Source: Gari tellinella (lineage: Eukaryota; Mollusca; Bivalvia; Cardiida; Psammobiidae). From it: a stretch of DNA of 64,000 bases. The translations under genes were made by a program, and so were the position numbers. The notes below the pieces were generated by a model, which worked only from the letters and a program-made list of their open reading frames with translations, made no database searches and was not told the origin of the DNA. The DNA lies in the NCBI GenBank assembly GCA_922989275.2, contig OV277869.1:43260189-43324188 (forward strand), given 5' to 3'. This document shows, piece by piece, positions 46,206-56,142 of the stretch. The number at the start of each line of letters is the position of its first letter. Positions within the stretch are counted from its first letter, which is position 1.

Positions 46206-46306
46206 CTCTACAGAGAATATTTTTACATACAATCGAACTTGTTTCGCCGTTTACCCTAATGACACGCCTTTCTATGCCTTTAGTTTATTCATACACTAAA
46301 GAAAAA

Positions 46307-46674
46307 CAGTACCCCCTCCTTTTAAAAGTCCGCCGAACAACAACCCACACTCCCCCTCACAACAATATGTGCAGTTTCTCCCCAAATGAGATAAGACAAG
46401 TATGCCTAACGCTTTTTCGTCTGCAATATCGTCTGCAAACAAATTGCCATTTGTTTGTTTTATCTCAAAGTTAGATATTGGACATTTTGACAGAAGAAAC
46501 ATAAAGGCGCGTTACGCGGCGTCTGATCTGGGGTTAAACTGTTTGCGAACGTAAGCCATATCGTGCTCAACACTCTAGGGGTATCAGCTTTCCCCTCACT
46601 ATAACACGTTCCTCCGAACAACAGACAAAATCGTTGTCACCAATTGGATGTTGTTGTAGAGAGGGGGCTCTGTA
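46307..46674. mobile_element. T4 MITE
   Basis: ACAGTACCCCCTCC at the left and GAGAGGGGGCTCTGTA at the right. Hairpin represented by one arm only (GGCGCGTTACGCGGCGTCTG). Two GTCTGCAATATCGTCTGC-type motifs. Confidence 0.6.
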
Positions 46675-46844
46675 GTTTGATTTTATACAGTCATGAAAAT
46701 GCATCATAAGAAATATTTTTCTCCCATTTTCGCCCATGTGGGATAGAGATATTCCCCATGTGGAATTACTCTATCCTCCATACCACGTGACGTCTTTTAC
46801 TGTTTGCCCAGCTTTACCACAAGCGCTGCATGACGCAGGTAACT

Positions 46845-46905
46845 AAATGACGTCATTTCTGACGACGTCACTATAAACAACGCCGTGTTTTGGCGGAAAA
46901 AAGTG
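46845..46905 (-). promoter_or_regulatory. Promoter-like box, copy 2 (reverse)
   Basis: Reversed order of copy 1: TGACGTCATTTCTGACGACG, then TCACTATAAACAACGCCGTG and TTTTGGCGGAAAA. It precedes the inverted repeat 46971-47119 by about 75 bp. No gene starts nearby. Confidence 0.4.
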
Positions 46906-46970
46906 CACAGAAACTACAATTATTTCGTTATTTCTATCATGTTTTAATGATTTAAATGGGAGGAAAAAAA

Positions 46971-47119
46971 TCCACCATTCGTTTTGTTGATGTAGGATAG
47001 AAATTTTCTCCCCCTCGGGTCAGAAAATTCATACAGGGACTCGGCAAGCCTCGTCCCAGCATGAATTTTCTGACCCTCGGGGGAGAAAATTCCTATCCTA
47101 CATCAACACTCATGGTGGA
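46971..47119. repeat. Long inverted repeat with GA-mismatch apex
   Basis: Left arm TCCACCATTCGTTTTGTTGA..AAAATTCAT (to 47032), right arm from ATGAATTTTCTGACCC (47061) to CATGGTGGA. The 28-bp apex is GGGAC-TC-GGC-AA-GCC-TC-GTCCC, which on the complementary strand reads GGGAC-GA-GGC-TT-GCC-GA-GTCCC. The arms show several mismatches. Confidence 0.8.
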
Positions 47120-47372
47120 TTCTTATAATCCCAGCAGGTGGCAGCTTAAAACAGACTTAAAGTAAACCAAAATGTGCCTTTCTCTACGGATTCTGCTTTA
47201 CTTTGAACCTACGTATATGTTTTAACTTTCAAGTAGCCATCTGTCTTTAAATCTAGAAACCGAATATGACGTCATGGGTTAGGTCAAACTTACCCGTATT
47301 TCTTCAGTCGAATTCCGCGACAGTTAAACTTTGAAATAAGGCTCGGTTCGACTAAAGTGAGTTCGAGCTATC

Positions 47373-47744
47373 TACAGCGCTCCCTCTCTACAACGACATC
47401 CAATGGGAGACAAAGATTGTGTGCGTTGTTCGGAGGGAGTCGTTATAGGGAGGGAACTTTAAGACTTGGCTTACATTTGCAAACAGCTTGAATCCAGATC
47501 AGACGCCGCGTTACGCGGCGTCTGATCTCGATTCAAGCTGTTTGTTACTCGTCATTATATTTATTCTATCAAAATGTCCACTTATATGCAACTTTAAGAA
47601 AAACTGCAGACGACAAATTTAAGTAGACGGTATTGCAACCATAAAAATGTTGGACATAAATGTTTTGTTTGGGGAACAACGGCAATGGTCGTTGTAAGGA
47701 GGGAGTCGTTGTTGGGAGGGCCGTTGAAGGGAGGGAACGCTGTA
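47373..47744 (+). mobile_element. T4 MITE, best copy
   Basis: TACAGCGCTCCCTCTCTACA at the left and GGAGGGAACGCTGTA at the right, 372 bp. Perfect hairpin 47481-47543 with GCAAACAGCTTGAATCCAGA arms and CGTTACG apex. Inside are two GACGACAAATTT/GACGGTATTGCA motifs. A further T4 end pair is at 47766-47873. Confidence 0.75.
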
Positions 47745-47912
47745 TATTCAAATGAATTACATGCACAGTACTCCCTCCCCACATCGGCCTTCTGAACAAT
47801 TATACAACTCCCGTCCAACAATACACATGATCTTTGTCTCCCATTTTATGTGGTTGTAGTGAGGGAGCACTGCATTTCTACAGTTTGATTAAATTATTTC
47901 AACCTCGCTTAA

Positions 47913-50756
47913 GGGTGTTTCAAACTTTTTTTCTATCATTGTTTTTTTGGAAGAGCTATTTATGATGAATGAAAAAATGAAAAAAAAAAAATATGGTGGT
48001 GTCCTTTTTTTTTAGCTACAGCGATTTGAAAAAGGTATGTCAAATTTGGACTTTTTCTCTCAAAGTTTACCCATTCAGAGTACACGCTTCAGTAAAATCT
48101 ATTTCAAAACAAAACAAACATGGTAATTTGGGTTTTCATTATTTATTTCATGTCTATGGTGGTATTTTCACATATAGAAACCAAATTTAGACAAAGCAAG
48201 CACTAGGTTTGAACAATATGGATCCTCGAATATCAAAAATATGCTTTTTATAGGGCATGATTTTATAAGATTTTTTATTTAATGAAAAAAAAAAGTAAAA
48301 AAGTTTGAAAATGAAATAGTTCTAGTATTAAAGCCGCATTGTGTTTTTGAGAAACCTGCATAAAACGGTTGTTTGGGGTCCCATTTGAACTGAGTGGGAC
48401 GTGATTCTTTCACAAAAACCGGCTTTATCTAAGAAATTCGCTTTTTAAATTTTATTTTTAATATTTTGGTGCAGCACAAATTAAAAAGCCTCCCTTGTGA
48501 ATGGAAAGAAGGACAACTCTGAAAATACAGGGCTCCAGAAACCGGAAGTATATTGAAAACTAAAATCTTTATTTCTGCTTTTAAACCCAATGGTGTCATA
48601 CTCATTAAAAGTGTCTCGAAGAGACGGTTTAATCAGTAGTAACACCATAGCATTCGGTGCTGAAATGAGTGAGAAAATGTTATATATGTTCAGATTACTC
48701 CCGCTTATCTATATGACTGGAGCATCTGGTTAACCTTTATTCTGCTGTACAGACGTCTGCTTTGACATTGTCGTCTGCAAAATTTGTTCAGTTAAGATTT
48801 ATGCATTGTTTTAATTAAACAAACCTTAAGACGAGTGTCAAACAGTTTGGATCCAGATGAGACGCCGCGTTACGCGGCGTCTTTCTAGATTCAAACAGTT
48901 TGTAAACTCCGTAAAGTTACCACCAGTAGGCACAGGGTTAAACTATGAGATCAAGTCAAAATGTGTAAATAGTATTCACTGGGGTTGAGCGATTAAAAAA
49001 CATACTGAGAATCTTTACCGTGAACTTGCTGAAAACGACTGTTTCAGCCTTGTCCGCTCTCTAACTCAAACACTTCTTTTTGGATCTTCACCATATTGCT
49101 ACAAATGTTTGTTAGTATAGAATCTAGGTCAGGTTAAATAACTAGCAAAATCGCATGAGGCATGTCTGAGTTATTGCCCTTGAATAATTAAAAAATGACT
49201 GTTTCAGCATTTTATGCTCTCTAACACAAACACTTTTTATTGGATCTTCACCAAACTTGCTGACAATGTGTATTGGTATTAAATCTAGGTCAAGAAAAAA
49301 AAGTGATTGTGTTAGAGAGCAGAAAATGGTGAAACAGTCCTTTTTAATACATAAAGGGCAATAACTAAGATAATCCTATGGGACTTTATTAATAATCACA
49401 CTGGACCTAGAATTTATATAAATAAAGAATTTCAGCAAGTTTGGTGAAGATCCGATGAAAACTCTTTGTGTTAGAGAGCAAAAAAGGCTGAAACAGCCAT
49501 TTTTTTTAATAATTAAAGGGCTATTACTCCAACGTGGCTTATGCGATTTTAGTAGGATTCAAACCTAACCTTGATTTTATATTATGAAAATTTTCAGCAA
49601 GTTTGGTGAAGATGCAAAAAAAAGTATATGTGTTGGAGAGCAAAACTTGCTGAAAACAGTCATTTCTAATACATAAAGGGCAAAATCTTAGATATGCCAC
49701 ATGCGATTTTAGTAATAATCAAACTAGACCTAAATTTTATATGAATAAATATTTTCAGCATGTTTGGTGAATATCCGATAAAAGCTGTTTGTTTTAGAGT
49801 GCAAAAATGACTGAAACAGTCATTTTCTATTAATTAACAGGCAATAACTCAAAAATACCTTATGCGATTTTAGTAGTAATCAAACTAAACCTTGAATTTA
49901 TATCAATGAACATTTTCAGCAAGTTTGTGGAAGATCGGATACAAAATAGTTGAGTTAGAGAGCGGACAAAAAAGTGTGATAGTCTAACTGACTGATGGAT
50001 GGACGGGCGGACGTAGATACGGTTGCACCCAGTGAAGTTGTTTTCGGCTGTATCACGTGATACTAAGTCGTGTGGAAATGTTTATGTCAGACGTTCTATT
50101 TTCGGTTTGTTATGATTTTAAATCGCCCTTTTTGTGATTTAGGTCCGCCTTCATCATTTCATAGATCAGTTTGGCCCATAAGAATGTTCAAACATTATTA
50201 TTAACCGTTATTGTATTTCAGGCATTAAGAAAAGGTCTGAAAACACAATGGGACTTTAAACTGTTTCTTATATTCTACCAAATGAAAGCCAATGCTAAGG
50301 CAGTTCAAAATATGAAACGAAATTGAAAGGTCAGTGTTGAAAATTTTGAGTTATTAAAGTAAAAAGAGTTATCTCCCCTTACAAAATTTACAAAAATGTA
50401 CCATATCGATGATATTTAGAGCTTTATATATTTCACATTTGGTGCCTGTTTTTTTCTTAAATTAGTTTTTGTATGAAGAAATACTACCATAGATAGGAAA
50501 TAAATAACACAAAACCAAATTATCATATTTGTTTTCATTTAAAATGGATTTTATTGAAGCGGGCTGTTTGAAAAGGACAAAATAAGAGAAAGTGGGTGGG
50601 GTAAATTTTACATGGCCATGGAGCCAACTGTTGTTCACCAAAATGTACATTTTTTCTATTTTTTCATTCATCTTAAATAGCTCTTCAATAAAAAACCATC
50701 ATAAAGTGTTTTCATATACTTTGAAAATTTCTTAAATGCATGACATTGATACACCC
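47913..50756. mobile_element. TTAA element P5, copy 2, interrupted
   Basis: TTAA at 47909-47912 and 50757-50760. Ends GGGTGTTTCAAAC and ATTGATACACCC. The left portion is to 48331, the right portion from 50256. The interruption is the element at 48332-50255. Copy 1 (32561-34194) is uninterrupted at that point (TAGTATCTAACTTTTTC, about 33673), giving a paralogous empty site. Confidence 0.75.
48332..50255 (+). mobile_element. TTAA-flanked tandem-repeat element, copy B (nested)
   Basis: TTAA at 48328-48331 and 50256-50259. AGCCGCATTGTGTTTT and AAAACACAATGGGACT ends. Compared with copy A it is about 920 bp shorter, which is accounted for by fewer internal units (about 49000-49960). It carries its own P2-type hairpin (48838-48902, apex CGTTACG) at the same place as copy A. 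Confidence 0.8.
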
Positions 50757-51058
50757 TTAAGTCGAGAGACAGCTCTTTCGTTGTTTTCAAAATACGTCAA
50801 TATACGCTAATAACAGTAGAATGGCTGAAATAGAACCGGACGAGACAGAAATGTGTAAAAATAATAGACATGTGACAAAGTATAAATAATTGATATTCAT
50901 TATATCCTTTAAAGGCTATTTTAAGTCTTACATACAGGCATATTGGCAATAAGGTGCTCCATGTGCCATTTGCAAACCAGATTTACTAAAATGCATATTT
51001 TTACAAATTGCAGTCAATATAATGTTATTACCCGGCGTCACGGTTGCATGCCGCGTGC

Positions 51059-51309
51059 TACAGTGGAGAATCTGTTATTCTTTCCCGTTTAAACGCAAAC
51101 GAAACGCAAACGCAAAGTACTAAAACGTAGAAAAGAACCATTTTTTGACAGTTCTGATAACTCATGTTTATATTGGTGGCAAACAGTTTGGAGCCAGATC
51201 AGACGCCGGGTTACCCGGTGTCTGATCTGGCTCCAAACTGTTTGTAAAAGAAAAACTAGTTTTAGCGTAAACGCGTTTATCGGGAAAGAATAACAGATTC
51301 TCCACTGTA
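51059..51309 (-). mobile_element. T1 MITE, copy 8
   Basis: 251 bp. The hairpin (about 51179-51245) has GGTGTCTGATC for GGCGTCTGATC in one arm and AGATC in both outer arms. The preceding 50761-51058 has no recognisable feature. Confidence 0.8.
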
Positions 51310-51523
51310 AATCTCTTTTTACACACGCGTTTACTGAGAAATGACGTCGTATCTACTGTTTAATTGGCTTTAGCATTTCATTTCGTCATAAGCTCATCTG
51401 CTGATAATTAAAATCTTGCTTTTTCAAAAACAAACAAAATACAACAACAACAAAAACAACAAATGTTTTAAATTCGACATGGTAAGGGTTGATGATCGTT
51501 ATCCTGTTCCTCGGGTACCCGTT

Positions 51524-51725
51524 TCATAACACTTCGTTCGACAAAATAGGTCGTAAGTCAAAATTCTAAAATACATTTAATTTCTTATTTCTCTATCTAA
51601 TCCTGTCTTGTGACATCTCTTTTGAATCGATTTTTCAAAACGATTCAAAAGAGATGTCACAAGACAGAAAAAATTGGAGAAATAAATAATAATTGATACT
51701 TTTTTTAATCTGACGTACGACAACG
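51524..51725. mobile_element. GGGCCCGTTTCAT-type MITE, truncated copy
   Basis: GGTACCCGTTTCATAACACT at the left and hairpin arms ATCCTGTCTTGTGACATCTC / GAGATGTCACAAGACAG. The right terminus is replaced after GACGTACGACAACG. Same family as 37281-37522. The apex (GAATCGATTTTTCAAAACGA-TTC) has changed together on both sides. Confidence 0.6.
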
Positions 51726-51738
51726 TTTGCCGTACATA

Positions 51739-51885
51739 GAGGATCTTGTATGAGTGCTCATTATTTATCATTTTTAATAAACGAGTTGACTAAAATAATA
51801 TGACGCGAGCCTTGGCGAGCGTCATTTTCATTTTAGTCAACGAGTTTATTAAAATGATAAATAATGATCACGAATATGAGATTCT
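51739..51885. repeat. Long inverted repeat with GA-mismatch apex
   Basis: Left arm TCATTATTTATCATTTTTAA..GACTAAAAT and right ATTTTAGTCAACGAGTTTAT..ATAATGA. The apex GACGC-GA-GCC-TT-GGC-GA-GCGTC matches the apex plan of 46971 and 32851, including the facing GA pairs. Confidence 0.8.
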
Positions 51886-51934
51886 ATTTATCACATTACA
51901 ATTTTAAGCACCTTTTAAATTGATTGAAGCCGTA

Positions 51935-52010
51935 GTTTGTAGACCCTCCGGTATATATATTTTCCGCCAAAACGTTACGTTGTTTACGTTAACGACGACG
52001 TAAATGACGT
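51935..52010 (+). promoter_or_regulatory. Promoter-like box, copy 3
   Basis: GTAGACCCTCCGGTATATAT, TTTTCCGCCAAAACG, then TTAACGACGACGTAAATGAC-GTC. Same order as copy 1 at 35310. It starts about 50 bp after the inverted repeat 51739-51885. Confidence 0.4.
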
Positions 52011-52016
52011 CTGTAG

Positions 52017-52200
52017 CGGCCCTATATGTAACTAGGCCCCAAATGTAACTACGCGGCCCTACTTGTAACTAAACGGCCCTAAATGTAACTAAACGTCGAA
52101 GCGACGTCGAAAAAAAATAGGCCCTACTTGTAACAAAAAACGGCCCTATATGTAACTCCGGCCCTATATGTAACTACGCGGCCCTAAATGTAACTAGGAC
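52017..52200 (+). repeat. GGCCCTANNTGTAACTA minisatellite, 8 units
   Basis: Eight imperfect units GGCCCTA(TA/AA/CT)TGTAACTA with 0-6 bp spacers (often ACGC or AAAC). Halfway there is an AACGTCGAAGCGACGTCG palindrome that splits the array 4 plus 4. No frame. Confidence 0.75.
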
Positions 52201-52589
52201 CAATGACTGCAAGAACCAAATATTTAAGGTGATTTTTTTGTTGGTATAATCCTCATCACCACCATCATCATATTCAACACCATCTTTATTTAAAGTCCTT
52301 GCGTCCACCTGTCCGTCTGTCTGTCCGTCAAAACTTTTGATATGTCACGATAACTCGGGTTCTTTACATATTACATGTGTAAGTACATGTATGTATACTT
52401 GGTATCTTTTGGGATTGAATCTGATCGAAAGAGAATTTTCGATTTCTTACTTGTACGAGTACGTGTACGTGTAGCTCGCTTTTTGTACAGAATACCATCG
52501 TGACGGAACCAATGTGATTTGATTTATTGAAATTAAAGGAGTTTAATATCATTTAAGATAACACGGTTGCACGTTATAATCAACAGATC

Positions 52590-52800
52590 AAACAGTCGTT
52601 CTGTCTCTATCTATCTCTCTCTCGCGCCTTTCTCTTTCTCTTCCTCGTTTCTCTTTCTCCATTTGTGTCTGTCTGTGGATCTGAAAGTTTGTAAAACCGT
52701 CGGTCCGTAACCCACCCCACATCCGTCTCTTCTGACTCTCCCTCCAGCTACCGTGTGCCTGTATGTCTGTCTGTCTGTCTATCTATCTCTGTCGCTGTCT
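52590..52800 (+). repeat. CT-rich microsatellite
   Basis: CTCTCTCTCGCG, TTTCTCTTTCTC and (TGTC)n / (TATC)n runs. No other feature is seen in 52201-53187. Confidence 0.6.
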
Positions 52801-53187
52801 CCGTTTTGTCTTATGTTTTTGCTGTGAATGACGTGGTGATATCTGAGTGTCATTTGTTGATTCATGTCATTTTACTGTACTTTAAGTCATTACTCCATAT
52901 TCACGCCCCTTCACGCCTTTAACACATTAAGCCCTGACAACGTCAATTGCAAACAAAGTACCTGTGAAAAGTAGACTTGTCCTTTGCAAACAGTGTACAG
53001 AGGTTCTGATCACGGTCTTCTCTTTTTGCACACTAGAATTCAATCGTTAAAACACCAACCAGAAATGAACATAAATGAACTAAACTGAACTAAACTGTAG
53101 TCCTTAATGAAAGAAACAAGTTCCTCTTGACACAGTCATGAATTTGCAACATAAGAATTCGTTCCTATGCAATTAAATCTCTTCATT

Positions 53188-53280
53188 ACGCCCACTAAAT
53201 TGTGTTAGTTATTAGTAGTTTTTGACAGTTGACTGCGCCAAGGAGGGTGACAGTAAAACAGAAAGCTCCTTTTTGAGACG
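53188..53280 (-). mobile_element. T2 MITE half, cut by purine repeat
   Basis: TCATTACGCCCACTAAATTG to GGTGACAGTAAAACAGAAAG, then it runs directly into GA-rich sequence at the apex position, so the second half is missing. Confidence 0.55.
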
Positions 53281-53955
53281 GAGAGAGATCGAGAGAGACA
53301 GACATGTGGACACAGAGAGACAGGAATTGATAGAGACAGACATAAAGAGAGAATTATATAGATAGACAGAAAGGAATAGACACATAGAGTCAAAAATAGA
53401 TAAAGACATATAGACCAACAGACAGAGACATAAAAAATAGAGGACAAAGACACACATAGAGACTAATAGACAGACAGAGAGACGGAAACAGAGAGACAGA
53501 TTAGGAGAGAGAGAGAGAGAGGAGAGAAAGAGAGAGAGAGACAGAACCAGTGTGTAGACACATGTAGAAATTGATATACTTCATACAGTGGGAAACGTTA
53601 TTATTTCCCGGTACATCTGTGTTCGATAAATCTATAATTTTTATTGTAAATAGTTTGGAGCAAGATCAGACTCCGGGTAACCGGGAGACAGGGTGAAATA
53701 CAGATATAGAGATAGCCATTAAGAGAGAAAGACAGAGATACAGAAAGGGGGAGACACACAGGGACAGATACAAAAGAAACAGAGAGATACAGATAGACAG
53801 ACAGAGACAAAGACAGAGACATTCACAATTGGAGCGACAAAAACACACAGAGATACAGAGAGAAACAGAAACAGAGATACAATGACAAAGAGAGACAGAT
53901 AGGGAGAGAAAAAGATATAGAACAAGTGTGTTGATAGAGATCGATACATACTCCA
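53260..53955 (+). repeat. Polypurine GAGACA/GACAGA microsatellite, interrupted by a T1 half
   Basis: Long GA-rich run (GAGAGAGACAGACA and similar) in 53270-53570 and again in 53690-53945. Between them lies half of a T1 MITE (53584-53692: TACAGTGGGAAACGTTATTA to GACTCCGGGTAACCGGG). Both boundaries of the T1 half fall at its hairpin apex. No coding region; the long frames on the minus strand are repeat artefacts. Confidence 0.6.
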
Positions 53956-54206
53956 TTAGGTGGAGAAACGTTATGCTTTCGCAATAAACACGTTTACGCT
54001 TAATCTTTTATTTCCATTGCAAACAGTTTAGGGCCAGATCAGATGCTAGGTAACCCGGCGCCTGATCAGGTTCCAAACTGTTTGCAACTCAGATTAAAAT
54101 AAACAGGTGGAAATATCAAACATTTGCCTATTTCTACATTTTACTGCACTCCGTTTGCGTTTCGTTTGCGTTTAAATGGGGGAAAATAAAGTTTTTCTCC
54201 ACTGTA
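53956..54206 (+). mobile_element. T1 MITE, divergent copy 10
   Basis: AGGTGGAGAAACGTTATGCT at the left and CTTTTTCTCCACTGTA at the right. Hairpin GCAAACAGTTTAGGGCCAGA with imperfect pairing. Oldest complete T1 in the window. Confidence 0.65.
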
Positions 54207-54730
54207 TTTGGCATCTGTATTCAATTGAAGCACTTGAGCTCGTTGCTGCTTGGGTCATGTCCGACAAAGGTCAAAGTCATTTAGAGGTCATGGTCTGTAG
54301 CAACATGGTTTGTAAAAAAACATCTAAATTGTATTTCATTTTTTACAATTCATGTCAATTTTTACAAAATATGTTCATATTCGACATGATTTGATTTTTT
54401 TTTTTTAAATCATGTCGAATACCTGGTATTAAATAACATACTTAAGTGTTTATATAAGTGTTTCCGGCACCGCAACACAGTGAACACAATTTAGTGATTT
54501 ATATGTTAAATAAGACAGTCAGTAGAAATAATTACTACATAAATGGCATGCATGTGCATCTCATGGAGCTGCACATTTTGAATGAATGCATATCAAGGTC
54601 AAGGTCATCATTAAAGGTCAAAAGTCAAATATATAGGTCAATGTCATAACTGTTGAGCCAGTAGACACAAAAACTTCATAACTGGCATACTAAATAAAAG
54701 AGATTTACATGTTGGTTTATATGTTTTTCA
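54207..54730 (+). repeat. Degenerate AGGTCA-containing repeats
   Basis: TCAAAGTCATTTAGAGGTCA (54270) and a cluster AAGGTCAAGGTCATCATTAA, AGGTCAAAAGTCAA, AGGTCAATGTCATA (54595-54650). These resemble the half-sites of the 16.6-17.8 kb array but without the IR3 palindrome. A 15-bp palindrome-like AATCATGTCGAAT/ATTCGACATGATT pair is at 54377-54421. Confidence 0.45.
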
Positions 54731-56142
54731 AGTCCCATTGTGTTTTCAGAATTATTTTAAATGTCTGAAATACAATAACGGTCAATAATAATGTTTGAAC
54801 ATTCTTAAAGGCCAAACCGATGTATGAAATGTTGAAGACAGATCTAATTCGCCAAAAAGGGCGATTTAAAACCATAATAAACCGAGAATAGAAGTTCTGA
54901 CATAAAAAATACCGCCCGGCTTAGTGTCACGTGATACGCCCGGGATCAACTTCACTGTGTGCAAACGTATCCAAGATATTGCTATAAAATAAGCCTCATT
55001 TCGACACATCGGTGGCAAAACAAAAGCAACGAGGATAAGTATGTATGTGCATTTTAAGGCTCCATCGTGTGGCCCTACAGTAAACGCCCTGTCCGCCCCC
55101 TGTCCGTCCCTCCGCCCGTCCCTCCATCAATCAGTCAGACTGTCGCACTATTTTTGCCAGTATTCTTACTCGATTATTTTTTATATGATCTTCCACAATC
55201 TTCCTGAAAATGTTTATTTGTATAAAGTGTAGGCCAAGTTCGATAACACATCAAATTGTATTAGGCATGTCTGAGTTATAACCCTTGAATTATAAAAAAA
55301 GTTGTTGTTTCAGCCTTGTCCGCTCTCTAACATATACAGTTTTTATTGAATCTTCACCAGACTTGCTGAAATTGTTCAGTAATATAAAATCTAGGTCCAG
55401 TTTGATTACTACTAAATCGCACAAGGCATGTCTGAGAAATTGTCCTTTGATTATTAAAAATTACTGTTTCAGCCCTTTTTGCTCTCTAACACAAATACTT
55501 TTTATCGGATCTTCACCAAACTTGCTAAACATTTTCATTAACATAAATTCTAGGTCCTGTTTGATCACTGCTAAAATCGCATGAGGCATGTTTGAGTTAT
55601 TTACCTTGAATTATTAAAAAAATGACTGTAACAGCTTTTTCTGCGCTCTAACACGAACAGTTTATAGTGGATCGTCATCAAACTTGCTGAAAATGTTTAT
55701 TTATTTAAAATCTAGGTCCAGTCCAGTCTGATTACTACTAAAATCGCATGAGGCATGTCTGAGTTTTCCCTTTAAGTATTAAGAATTACTGTTTCAACAT
55801 GTTTTGCTTTCTTACATGAATAATTTTTATTTGACTTTATTGGTATAAAATCTAGGTCACTCATGTTATCTACCAAAATCGCAAAAAGCGTGTTTGAGTT
55901 ATTGCCCTTAAATGATTAAGAATTGCCTGTTTCAGCCTTGTCCGCTTTCTAACTCAAACTATTTCCATTTAACTGTATTCGATTTGTTTACCTGAATTTA
56001 ATACCAATAAACAGTTTCAGCAAGTTTGATGATGATCCAATTAAAGTTGTTTGTGTAAGAGAGCAGAAAAGGCTGAAACATTCATTTTTAATAATTAATG
56101 GGCAATAACTCAGACATGCCTTATGCGATTTTGGTAGTTATG
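54731..56142 (-). mobile_element. TTAA-type tandem-repeat element, copy C (reverse), target of the large insertion
   Basis: AGTCCCATTGTGTTTTCAG opens it, followed by the reversed right side of copies A/B (TCTGACATAAA, CACGTGATACGCC) and by internal units in complementary orientation at 55270-55980, switching to the other orientation at about 56000. It is interrupted at 56142 and resumes at 63975. The TTAA at its left end has mutated (TTCA). Confidence 0.75.
56137..56142. other. Target-site duplication, left (GTTATG)
   Basis: GTTATG directly abuts the terminal AGTAGTATTAGGG. The identical hexamer follows the right end at 63975-63980. A 6-bp duplication is characteristic of Polinton/Maverick integrases. 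Confidence 0.9.

Noticed and set aside
53205..53956. Several overlapping frames rich in S, L, V and C on the minus strand
   Set aside because: Artefacts of GA-rich microsatellite lacking stop codons on the CT strand.
55285..55584. 99-codon plus-strand frame
   Set aside because: Translation of the tandem units of element copy C; the same unit in copies A and B is full of stops.
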